Assembly: GCA_910587075.1 (NCBI GenBank)
Contig: CAJUKE010000008.1
Span: forward strand, 1 to 64,000
Reading direction: 5' to 3'
DNA from: an uncultured Muribaculaceae bacterium
GTDB taxonomy: Bacteria > Bacteroidota > Bacteroidia > Bacteroidales > Muribaculaceae
DNA length: 64,000 bases
Made by a program: the position numbers and the translations under genes. How positions within the stretch are numbered: the stretch's first letter is position 1; every line of letters starts with the position of its first letter. Below, one piece after another: positions 27,740 to 34,533 of this stretch. Below the pieces are notes generated by a model. That model worked only from the letters and a program-made list of their open reading frames with translations, was not told where the DNA came from and did no database searches.

Positions 27740-28375
27740 ATGGAATGCGTTCTTAAAGGCAACTTCATACAGCACCTTGAGGTGACTCTCGCCCCCGGCG
27801 AGGAATTCTTCACCCAGCGAGGCGCCATCATTTTCACCGAGGCCGGGCTCCGCAAGGAGGTCGGCCTCAATGGTTCGGGCCTCAAACGGGTGCTCCGTGC
27901 CAAGCTCTCGGGCGAGTCGCTCTTCATAATACGCCTCTCCAACCCGACGGCCTATCCCCGCAAGGCGGTGGTAGGGAGCTCGTGCGGACTCCTCCCCGTG
28001 GCGATCGAGGGAGAGACACTCCTCTGCCACAGCGGCGTGTTCGTGGCTTCCGACCGCCGTATGGAGGTAAGCTCCAAACTATCGTTCCGGGGTCTCTTGG
28101 GGGGCATGGGGCTCTTCCTCCAGAGAGTTTCCGGCAGCGGCACCGTCTATCTCGACTCCAAGGACTCCCCCATCGTCGTTGATCTCAGCCCTGGCGAGAC
28201 CATCGAGCTTGACGAGAACCACATCATAGCCCTCCGCGGCATCGACGAAAGCCGCATGGCGGCCAACGTCTCCGCCGACAACTTCGTCGGCGGCGAAGGC
28301 TTCTCCATGCTCTCCGTCACCGGCCCCGGCCGCGTCTACGTCTCCCCCGGCTCCCTCCTTTCCCCCGCCGACTGA
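27740..28375 (+). CDS. AIM24/TIGR00266-family protein
   Basis: A 211-residue protein with the beta-rich AIM24 pattern. Visible segments are FIQHLEVTLAPGEEFFTQRGAIIFTE, the signature LLGGMGLFLQRVSGSGTVYLDS near residue 125, and the closing GEGFSMLSVTGPGRVYVS. The family forms trimeric double-psi-like beta barrels; its biochemical role in bacteria is not known. It follows purA closely and ends at a convergent terminator shared with the leucine-rich-repeat gene. Confidence 0.85.
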   Translation: MECVLKGNFIQHLEVTLAPGEEFFTQRGAIIFTEAGLRKEVGLNGSGLKRVLRAKLSGESLFIIRLSNPTAYPRKAVVGSSCGLLPVAIEGETLLCHSGVFVASDRRMEVSSKLSFRGLLGGMGLFLQRVSGSGTVYLDSKDSPIVVDLSPGETIELDENHIIALRGIDESRMAANVSADNFVGGEGFSMLSVTGPGRVYVSPGSLLSPAD

Positions 28376-28393
28376 ACCCCACCAAAACGAAAG

Positions 28394-28433
28394 AAACTCC
28401 GCTAAAGAGCTGCAAATCTCTTTAGCGGAGTTT
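28394..28433. terminator. Bidirectional terminator
   Basis: Perfect 16-bp arms AAACTCCGCTAAAGAG (28394-28409) and its complement (28418-28433) lie between the convergent AIM24-like and leucine-rich-repeat genes and mark the left edge of the lower-GC island. Confidence 0.85.
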
Positions 28434-28463
28434 CCTTTATCGTATCAGGGGCAAACAGACGCG

Positions 28464-29879
28464 CTACTTACTTCCTACGACTTTGCGGGCAGAACCATCG
28501 GAGTATCGCACAACGGCCAACCCCTCGTAATCCTCAGCCACAGGACGCCCGTTGAGGTCAAATCTGCCGACCTCGACAACTTCATCATCAGCAACCGAAG
28601 GCTCGTCAACCGACGACATCTGCTTCAGACTCCAGAAGTTCTTCCACACGTCATGATTCCTATAAGCATCAATCGCCTCATCAGGAACGAACACCTCGAC
28701 ATTGATATACTGTGCGTTTGTGAAAGCCTCGGCCGTAGGTGGTACTAACGAATGACAGATTATGGTTTTAAGATTAGGTGAATCCTTAGCTACTACCTGA
28801 ACCTTATCGAGATGCTCGCCAAGTTCCAAAGTTTCAAGATACGGGAGACTCACATCATTCGATAACAAACGGTCTACAGAATACTTCTTTATAGGGAGGT
28901 TTTTTTTATCTTTTCCCCATCCCCAAAAGATCTCAATATCTTTCCATAAACCAGCGTTGTATTCTTTTGACTTTAACTCATCAGTACCATGTTTAACAAT
29001 GAGTTCCGACAATGATGAGCAAGAAGCGAACAAATAATACCCACCTCTAAGATAGATCATCCATTCCACTGAGCCTGGAATGGTCAGACGAGGCAAAGAC
29101 TCGCATCCCACAAAAGTACCACAATCTAACTTTTTAAGTGTGTTACCTAATTCAACGCTATTCAGTTTTACACATCCTATAAACGCAAAATCGCCTAATT
29201 CTTCAACTAACGGAAGCCGTACAGCAGTCAACGACGAACAATTATTTAACGCATATACTCCTACGACCGTCGCTTGTGGAAGTTCGATTATCTCAAGAGA
29301 CCGACAATTCGCAAAAGCGTAACTACCGAACTCCGTTGCTTTCGGCAACTTGACAGATTGTAAGGCAGAGCATCCATTAAATGCAGAGTATTCGACATCT
29401 GTCACATTTGGTAATTCGGCTGCAATAAGAGCTTTACAATCCGCAAATGCAAAACCACCCAAACTTGCAACCTGCGGCAGCTCAAATGAAACAAGAGCCT
29501 TACAGCTTTTAAAGGCAGATACTCCGACATCTGTCACCTTTGGGAAATCCGCCTTAGCAAGGGACGAGCAGTCGCTAAAAGCATAGCTCCCAATAGAAGC
29601 AATGGTAGATGCCTTGATCGAGGTGAGTTGGTCACAGCCCTCAAAGGCCGATTCCCCGATGCCTACAACACTAAGCGTGCGACCGTTATAGACAACTTCG
29701 GAGGGGATGGTGAGGTCTCCCTCGTACTTTTCATCGCCCGATGTGACTTCACAAGTCAGTTCGGTAAGCGACACGAGATTGTAGTAGAAGCCATCGACTT
29801 TGAAGTCGTAGGCGTTTGCCTGGAGGAGTGTCAGCAGCATGGCTACCAACATCCCGATCTTATTCAAGAATGTTTTCAT
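28464..29879 (-). CDS. BspA-type leucine-rich-repeat surface protein
   Basis: A 471-residue protein. The start at 29879 gives MKTFLNKIGMLVAMLLTLLQANA, a clear signal peptide. An N-terminal domain is followed by about eight BspA-like repeats of roughly 23 residues (residues about 65-280), with the recurring pattern VTDVGVSAFKSCKALVSFEL. A short C-terminal region contains FDLNGRPV and ends GSARKVVGSK. Such repeats mediate adhesion in Bacteroidales surface proteins. The gene is clearly lower in GC than the window average. It begins only 7 bases after the HEPN-like gene, so it probably shares its mRNA, which is unusual for a surface protein. Confidence 0.85.
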   Translation of the reverse strand: MKTFLNKIGMLVAMLLTLLQANAYDFKVDGFYYNLVSLTELTCEVTSGDEKYEGDLTIPSEVVYNGRTLSVVGIGESAFEGCDQLTSIKASTIASIGSYAFSDCSSLAKADFPKVTDVGVSAFKSCKALVSFELPQVASLGGFAFADCKALIAAELPNVTDVEYSAFNGCSALQSVKLPKATEFGSYAFANCRSLEIIELPQATVVGVYALNNCSSLTAVRLPLVEELGDFAFIGCVKLNSVELGNTLKKLDCGTFVGCESLPRLTIPGSVEWMIYLRGGYYLFASCSSLSELIVKHGTDELKSKEYNAGLWKDIEIFWGWGKDKKNLPIKKYSVDRLLSNDVSLPYLETLELGEHLDKVQVVAKDSPNLKTIICHSLVPPTAEAFTNAQYINVEVFVPDEAIDAYRNHDVWKNFWSLKQMSSVDEPSVADDEVVEVGRFDLNGRPVAEDYEGLAVVRYSDGSARKVVGSK

Positions 29880-29886
29880 TTGATTG

Positions 29887-30456
29887 TTATTTGGTGTTTG
29901 ATTGGTTTGGTTGATTCGCTTTAATCGGCGGTGTTGGGTGTGGCTGCTCGGCATACTGCCCGAGTCCGAGAAGTAGCTCCATCAGTTCTTTAAGAACGCT
30001 AAAACGAACTTTACCCACCATACGCACAGTGCCCCTATACTCGTTTTCAATGAGTATGGTGTCGTTATCTTCTCCGTAAGAGATTCGGTTATGCGCGAAT
30101 GCGTTTCGCAAATGGTTAAGCAGCGATTTCGCCTTACCCGCACCCCCTGTTTTCGCGAACCTAAGCTCTGATAACGCAAGGGGGCTCTGATCCGTAGGGT
30201 CATCACCGATGGAAAGGATAACTTGCCCTTTGGAATCAGTCCTTGCTAAAAAGCGCTTGACTTCAACAGAATTGAACTGTTTGGCCACTTTCGGCTCTTT
30301 GCCGCTCTCCCACAAAGTGAGCAACGAATGGAAAAAGCGTAGATGCGCCGGGGTGAGCACCGATTGCGGGTTACGCTTGTCCTTCGCGCTTCCAAGCGCT
30401 GCCGCTTTCTTCGTGGTAGCGGACTTCGAGGCGGTAGTTTTATTTGCGGCGCTCAT
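29887..30456 (-). CDS. HEPN-like protein with R-x4-H motif
   Basis: A 189-residue protein I cannot assign to a named family with certainty. An Ala/Lys/Thr-rich N-terminus (residues 1-30) precedes a mostly helical region. Residues 111-124 (SLLNHLRNAFAHNR) carry Arg117-x4-His122, the signature of HEPN ribonuclease-type domains. HEPN proteins act in toxin-antitoxin, defence and RNA-processing systems, but non-nuclease HEPN proteins exist too. The tail after residue 170 is Pro/Asn-rich. The start overlaps the stop of the small upstream gene by 4 bases, and the leucine-rich-repeat gene follows after 7 bases. Nuclease activity is inference from one motif. Confidence 0.7.
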   Translation of the reverse strand: MSAANKTTASKSATTKKAAALGSAKDKRNPQSVLTPAHLRFFHSLLTLWESGKEPKVAKQFNSVEVKRFLARTDSKGQVILSIGDDPTDQSPLALSELRFAKTGGAGKAKSLLNHLRNAFAHNRISYGEDNDTILIENEYRGTVRMVGKVRFSVLKELMELLLGLGQYAEQPHPTPPIKANQPNQSNTK

Positions 30457-30719
30457 AGAGGAGTGTCAATGAAACGGACGGCGTGGTAAGGCACGGCAAC
30501 CACGCTACCATCCTCGGTCTCAACTACTCCGTGCAGCTCAATAAAGGTCTTGCCGCTGACGGCATCACTGGAAGGAATCTCGGTCCACCCATGCAGCCAG
30601 CCCGTTTTCTCCGCTTTCCCATCCGCATACTCCGACTCCTGCCGCTCCGTGCGATCAGGGTCAAACTCATACGGCGCGCTATCGAGCCGATATGATACTT
30701 TTCTATACTTCATAGGCAT
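30453..30719 (-). CDS. Small unknown protein, first gene of the HEPN-like operon
   Basis: An 88-residue protein (86 if the second ATG at 30713 is used). The reading frame stays open for 68 codons upstream, but that part is basic, Cys-rich and unlike a protein, so the start near MPMKYRKVSYRL was chosen. The C-terminal part, GWLHGWTEIP through VVETEDGSVVAVPYHAVRF, resembles small single-domain beta-rich proteins I associate with Bacteroidales accessory regions; no function is known to me. Its 4-base overlap with the HEPN-like gene gives a small-protein-then-HEPN pair reminiscent of toxin-antitoxin order, which is inference only. Confidence 0.65.
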   Translation of the reverse strand: MPMKYRKVSYRLDSAPYEFDPDRTERQESEYADGKAEKTGWLHGWTEIPSSDAVSGKTFIELHGVVETEDGSVVAVPYHAVRFIDTPL

Positions 30720-30776
30720 TAATATTATGCCTATCGGACTCCCCTCGACAGAATATATAAGGTTATATAAAACGAA

Positions 30777-30872
30777 AGACGTGGAAGTCTGTATCAGTTG
30801 CTCATTCCCACGCATAGAGGCCTTCGCATTGCCCGGAACAGTCGGAACGAGCAACGAAGAAGCCCCACGTCT
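30777..30872. repeat. Imperfect inverted repeat upstream of the HEPN-like operon
   Basis: Left arm 30777-30808 (AGACGTGG, 12 bases, GTTGCTCATTCC) pairs with right arm 30844-30872 (GGAACGAGCAAC, 9 bases, CCACGTCT). Outer 8 bases pair perfectly and 11 of 12 inner bases match. It could be an operator, a structured RNA or a remnant of a mobile element. Confidence 0.5.
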
Positions 30873-31176
30873 ATATGAATAGCAACACCGGACCGCGGCG
30901 CTCGCGCACCGCGACCCAGGCATGACAGTTCATAACCACGGACATCTATCGTTGCCTCCTCCTTGACTGTTCCTAAGAAAGTTGCGAAGTTTCTATGCGT
31001 CAAGAACGAAACGCTTGATAAACGTTTTCGAATATGTAAATATGCTTCCCGCCACTTCAATCCCGACAGTGGGGCTTCCATAGCGATTAGCGCTGCAAAT
31101 ATAAGCAAATATTTTCATTCACGCAAAAAGCCGCGGCCACGCCCAAGAGCCTCTCGGAGGGGCCACCAGCGGAATC

Positions 31177-31191
31177 AAGGTTGGAGACCTT
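31177..31191. repeat. Solo copy of the AAGGTCGGAGACCTT palindrome
   Basis: AAGGTTGGAGACCTT followed by GCACA, the same right flank as the full element at 32104-32205. No partner palindrome lies 87 bases to the left, so this is a solo or diverged copy. Confidence 0.6.
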
Positions 31192-31261
31192 GCACAGATT
31201 ACACCACACCATACAGAATACCATTAGCGATGGGAAAGAGAGGTATTCCACGAAAAATCAG

Positions 31262-31269
31262 TAAATTTG
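31262..31269 (+). promoter_or_regulatory. -7 box of the small membrane gene pair
   Basis: TAAATTTG lies 31 bases before the start codon at 31301 and matches TAnnTTTG. A standard -33 element is not obvious. Confidence 0.5.
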
Positions 31270-31300
31270 CGGGTGTTTAAGAACAACAACTCTGATTACA

Positions 31301-31492
31301 ATGAAAAAAGCTGCCACTTTCGCCTTTCAAGTTATCGTTACGACGGTAATATACACAGCGTGTTTGTATCTGTGGTATCTCATCGACCACGGGATAAAAG
31401 AATTTGACTGGAGTCTGCTCGTGCAGGGATTGCTTTTTTCAATCCTCTACCTGCCTTTATCGAGTTGGTGGAATAAGAAAAAAGGGAAATGA
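31301..31492 (+). CDS. Small membrane protein, unknown
   Basis: A 63-residue protein with two hydrophobic helices (residues about 5-28 and 39-55) and a Lys-rich C-terminal tail (NKKKGK). No family was recognised. Its low GC matches the island rather than the chromosome. The stop overlaps the next gene by 4 bases, which supports both being translated. Confidence 0.65.
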   Translation: MKKAATFAFQVIVTTVIYTACLYLWYLIDHGIKEFDWSLLVQGLLFSILYLPLSSWWNKKKGK

Positions 31493-31773
31493 AACGGAAT
31501 TATTTTCATGAGCGGGATAGCATCAACGCCTGGTTCAAGCGCCCCAAATATCGGTTATGGAAATATCTTATAATCGGGATAGCTATCGCTTTGATTCTTT
31601 TGATATTGGCGACAATTGTATGGATGAACAGCTTATCGTGGCAAGCGGTCATGATTATGCGTGGTTGTGCTGGAATATTGGGAATTATATTTGTAGTCCT
31701 CTGCGGAATATACTATTATTTAGTGTATAAGGATTATATTCGACATCGTTTCGGCCCTCGGAGAAATAAATAA
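31489..31773 (+). CDS. Membrane protein, unknown
   Basis: A 94-residue protein starting MKRNYFHERDSINAWFKRP. It has two membrane helices (about residues 25-45 and 56-77) and basic N- and C-terminal ends (HRFGPRRNK). It overlaps the preceding 63-residue membrane protein by 4 bases, so the pair probably forms a small complex or at least one operon. No homology-based function can be offered. Confidence 0.65.
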   Translation: MKRNYFHERDSINAWFKRPKYRLWKYLIIGIAIALILLILATIVWMNSLSWQAVMIMRGCAGILGIIFVVLCGIYYYLVYKDYIRHRFGPRRNK

Positions 31774-31803
31774 CCGAAAGTCTCTTTAACCGCATCGCTG
31801 TGC

Positions 31804-31905
31804 AAGATCTCCGACCTTGCGCGGATCACGATGCACCCTCCCCCTACCAACCGCCGCTGACGCGGCTTATGGCAGGGTTTTCAAATGTTCAAGGTCTCCG
31901 ACCTT
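31804..31905 (-). repeat. 102-bp paired-palindrome element, copy A
   Basis: It is bounded by AAGATCTCCGACCTT (31804-31818) and AAGGTCTCCGACCTT (31891-31905), whose starts are 87 bases apart. The interior contains a hairpin (CCCTACCAACCGCCGC pairing with GCGGCTTATGGCAGGG). Copy B is the same element in the opposite orientation. Confidence 0.75.
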
Positions 31906-32051
31906 GGGCCTCGCGGTGTCGAAGGGCAGACAAGGAGAGACATTTTCATATTGGGGCAATCGGTGTTGGCCACAGCCAAAAACTTGTAACTCGTCTGAAT
32001 CCTCGTGTAGCTTATATTATTCGTGTATCTTGCATGGAGTTTTGTACCTCG

Positions 32052-32089
32052 TATGCAGTCGTGCACCATATATGCAGCCGTGCACCATA
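32052..32089. repeat. 19-bp tandem duplication
   Basis: TATGCAGTCGTGCACCATA is followed at once by a second copy differing at one base (TATGCAGCCGTGCACCATA). Confidence 0.7.
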
Positions 32090-32103
32090 TATATCGCATA
32101 ACG

Positions 32104-32205
32104 AAGGTCGGAGACCTTCCACATTGGAAACCCCATCATAAGCCGCCTCGGGCGGCGGTTGATGGGGTGTTTGCGCTACACAACAAAACCAAGGTCGGAG
32201 ACCTT
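32104..32205 (+). repeat. 102-bp paired-palindrome element, copy B
   Basis: It is bounded by perfect AAGGTCGGAGACCTT palindromes at 32104-32118 and 32191-32205, again 87 bases apart. The interior hairpin (ACCCCATCATAAGCCGCC with GGCGGCGGTTGATGGGGT) corresponds to the reverse complement of copy A, with sequence differences. Confidence 0.75.
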
Positions 32206-32322
32206 GCACAAGGATACGGTAGCCCTATGGTTTGTCAATCACATACTCTGTCCGAGGGGTCAGCACTAAGTGATTGATGGATATAGGCTGACATTGATGG
32301 CGGTGGCAACGGGAGGAAATAG

Positions 32323-32355
32323 GAAAGCCGCGGCCCGGGAGGGGTCGCGGCTTTC
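32323..32355 (-). terminator. Terminator of mutAB
   Basis: Arms GAAAGCCGCGGCCC (32323-32336) and GGGTCGCGGCTTTC (32342-32355) form a strong hairpin just beyond the mutB stop. A minus-strand T run is weak. Confidence 0.7.
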
Positions 32356-32376
32356 GGTATGGGGATGGCGGCGGGG

Positions 32377-34512
32377 TTATTCGGCGCCGTTGAGGATTTC
32401 AAGCATGCGGATGGCCGACGCGGGGATGCGGGTGCCGGGGCCGAAGATGGCGGAGACTCCTGCGCGGTACAGGAAGTCGTAGTCCTGGGCGGGGATCACA
32501 CCGCCGGCGGTAACCATGATGTCGTCGCGGCCGAGCTTCTTGAGCTCCTCGATCACCTGGGGGATGAGGGTCTTGTGGCCGGCGGCGAGCGAGGATACGC
32601 CGAGGATGTGGACGTCGTTCTCGACTGCCTGGCGGGCAGCCTCGGCGGGAGTCTGGAAGAGGGGACCCATATCGACGTCGAAGCCGCAGTCGGCGTAGCC
32701 GGTGGCTACCACCTTGGCGCCGCGATCGTGGCCGTCCTGGCCCATCTTCGCGATCATGATGCGGGGCTGACGGCCCTCGCGCTTGGCAAATTCCTCGACC
32801 ATCTGCTGGGCGCGGATGAAGTCGGGATCGTTCTTGGTTTCGTTGGAGTACACGCCTGAGATAGTTCTGATTATAGCTTTGTAACGGCCCACAACCTCCT
32901 CGCTAGCGTCGGAGATTTCGCCGAGCGAGGCGCGGAGGCCGGCGGCCTTAACAGCCAGGTCGAGGAGGTTGCCCTCGCCGGTGCGCACGCATTCGGTGAT
33001 GGCTTCGAGGGCCTTCTTGACAGCGGCCTCGTCGCGGTCGCCGCGGAGCTCGTTGAGGCGGGCGATCTGCTCGTTGCGCACCTCGGTGTTGTCGATTTCG
33101 AGGATGTCGATGGGGTCCTCGTGGTCGAGGCGGTATTTGTTGATACCCACGATGGTCTGACGGCCTGAGTCGATGCGGGCCTGGGTGCGGGCGGCCGCCT
33201 CCTCGATGCGGAGCTTCGGCAGACCGGTCTCGATGGCCTTGGCCATACCGCCGAGCTTCTCGATTTCCTCGATGTGCTGCCAGGCGCGGTGGGCGATCTC
33301 GTTGGTCAGTGACTCAACATAGTAGGAACCTGCCCAGGGGTCGATCTCCTTAGTGATGTAGGTCTCGTTCTGAATGTAGATCTGGGTGTTGCGCGCGATG
33401 CGGGCCGAGAAGTCGGTCGGCAGGGCGATAGCCTCGTCGAGCGCGTTGGTGTGGAGCGACTGGGTGTGGCCCAGGGCGGCGCCCATGGCCTCGATGCAGG
33501 TGCGGCCGACGTTGTTGAAGGGGTCCTGCTCGGTGAGCGACCAACCGGAGGTCTGCGAGTGGGTGCGGAGCGCCAGCGACTTGGGGTTCTTCGGGTTGAA
33601 GCGGCTGACGATCTTGGCCCAGAGCATACGGGCGGCGCGCATCTTGGCGATCTCCATGAAGAAGTTCATGCCGATGGCCCAGAAGAAGCTCAGGCGCGGG
33701 GCGAAGGAGTCGATGTCCATCCCGGCGTTGACACCGGCGCGGAGGTACTCCAGACCGTCGGCCAGCGTGTAGGCCAGCTCGATGTCGCAGGTGGCGCCAG
33801 CCTCCTGCATATGGTAGCCCGAAATCGAGATCGAGTTGAACTTCGGCATATTCTGCGAGGTGTACTCGAAGATGTCGGCGATGATGCGCATCGAGAACTC
33901 GGGGGGATATATATAGGTGTTGCGCACCATGAACTCCTTGAGGATGTCGTTCTGGATAGTACCGGCCATCTCTTCGAGCTTGGCGCCCTGTTCGAGTCCG
34001 GCGTTGATGTAGAAGGCGAGCACGGGGAGCACGGCGCCGTTCATGGTCATAGAAACCGACATCTTGTTCAGGGGGATGCCGTCGAAGAGCACCTTCATAT
34101 CCTCAACGGAGCAGATCGACACACCCGCCTTGCCGACGTCGCCGACAACACGCTGGTGGTCGGCGTCGTAGCCGCGGTGGGTGGCGAGGTCGAAGGCCAC
34201 GGAGAGACCCTTCTGACCCGACGCGAGGTTGCGGCGGTAGAAAGCGTTCGACTCGGCGGCTGTGGAGAATCCGGCGTACTGGCGGATGGTCCAGGGGCGG
34301 ATGGCGTACATACCGCTGTAGGGGCCGCGGAGGAAGGGGGGAAGACCGGCCACATAGTCGAGGTGTTCCATACCTTCGAGGTCTTCCTTGGTGTATACGG
34401 GCTTTACGGGGATAAGTTCGGGGGTCAGCCAGTTCTCGCCCCCTTCGGGAGCCTTGACGGGAGCGCCGAAGGCATCGGCCGTGATATTTATGCTTTTGAA
34501 ATCAGGTTTCAT
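32377..34512 (-). CDS. mutB: Methylmalonyl-CoA mutase large subunit
   Basis: MutB interconverts succinyl-CoA and (R)-methylmalonyl-CoA with adenosylcobalamin, the key step of succinate-to-propionate fermentation in Bacteroidales. The 711-residue protein has the TIM-barrel domain with [20 protein letters not shown] and [22 protein letters not shown] segments (here beginning [10 protein letters not shown]). The C-terminal B12 domain has the DxHxxG motif in [12 protein letters not shown] near residue 590, with SSLAAGH and GGVIPAQDY following. It lies 21 bases after mutA. No epimerase or decarboxylase gene is in the window. Confidence 0.97.
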   Translation of the reverse strand: MKPDFKSINITADAFGAPVKAPEGGENWLTPELIPVKPVYTKEDLEGMEHLDYVAGLPPFLRGPYSGMYAIRPWTIRQYAGFSTAAESNAFYRRNLASGQKGLSVAFDLATHRGYDADHQRVVGDVGKAGVSICSVEDMKVLFDGIPLNKMSVSMTMNGAVLPVLAFYINAGLEQGAKLEEMAGTIQNDILKEFMVRNTYIYPPEFSMRIIADIFEYTSQNMPKFNSISISGYHMQEAGATCDIELAYTLADGLEYLRAGVNAGMDIDSFAPRLSFFWAIGMNFFMEIAKMRAARMLWAKIVSRFNPKNPKSLALRTHSQTSGWSLTEQDPFNNVGRTCIEAMGAALGHTQSLHTNALDEAIALPTDFSARIARNTQIYIQNETYITKEIDPWAGSYYVESLTNEIAHRAWQHIEEIEKLGGMAKAIETGLPKLRIEEAAARTQARIDSGRQTIVGINKYRLDHEDPIDILEIDNTEVRNEQIARLNELRGDRDEAAVKKALEAITECVRTGEGNLLDLAVKAAGLRASLGEISDASEEVVGRYKAIIRTISGVYSNETKNDPDFIRAQQMVEEFAKREGRQPRIMIAKMGQDGHDRGAKVVATGYADCGFDVDMGPLFQTPAEAARQAVENDVHILGVSSLAAGHKTLIPQVIEELKKLGRDDIMVTAGGVIPAQDYDFLYRAGVSAIFGPGTRIPASAIRMLEILNGAE

Positions 34513-34533
34513 AGCTTCGTATTTTGCGGGGGG

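Larger units (their letters stand above)
30720..31300. other. Gene-free interval of the accessory island
   Basis: No credible gene was found. The interval contains an imperfect long inverted repeat (30777-30872), short inverted repeats around 30960-31045 (CTTGAC/GTCAAG and CGAAACG/CGTTTTCG), a solo palindrome of the dispersed repeat (31177-31191) and the promoter box of the small membrane genes (31262-31269). It is the divergent control region between two low-GC transcription units. Confidence 0.5.
31774..32376. other. Gene-free interval holding inverted repeat elements
   Basis: Short open frames here encode arginine- and glycine-rich strings such as KVGDLAQ that come from translating the repeat elements and are not genes. 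The interval holds two inverted copies of a 102-bp element, a 19-bp tandem duplication and the mutB terminator. Confidence 0.7.

Noticed and set aside
30720..30923. Upstream extension of the small protein before the HEPN-like gene
   Set aside because: The extra 68 codons are basic and Cys-rich, cross the inverted repeat, and look like leader DNA rather than protein.
32052..32089. Possible short CRISPR-like repeat
   Set aside because: Only two adjacent 19-base copies without spacers and no cas genes in the window.
31817..32277. Short open frames encoding strings like KVGDLAQ and GLRPW in several frames
   Set aside because: They arise from translating the palindromic repeats and their flanks in several frames and show no protein-like composition; they are artefacts of the repeat element.
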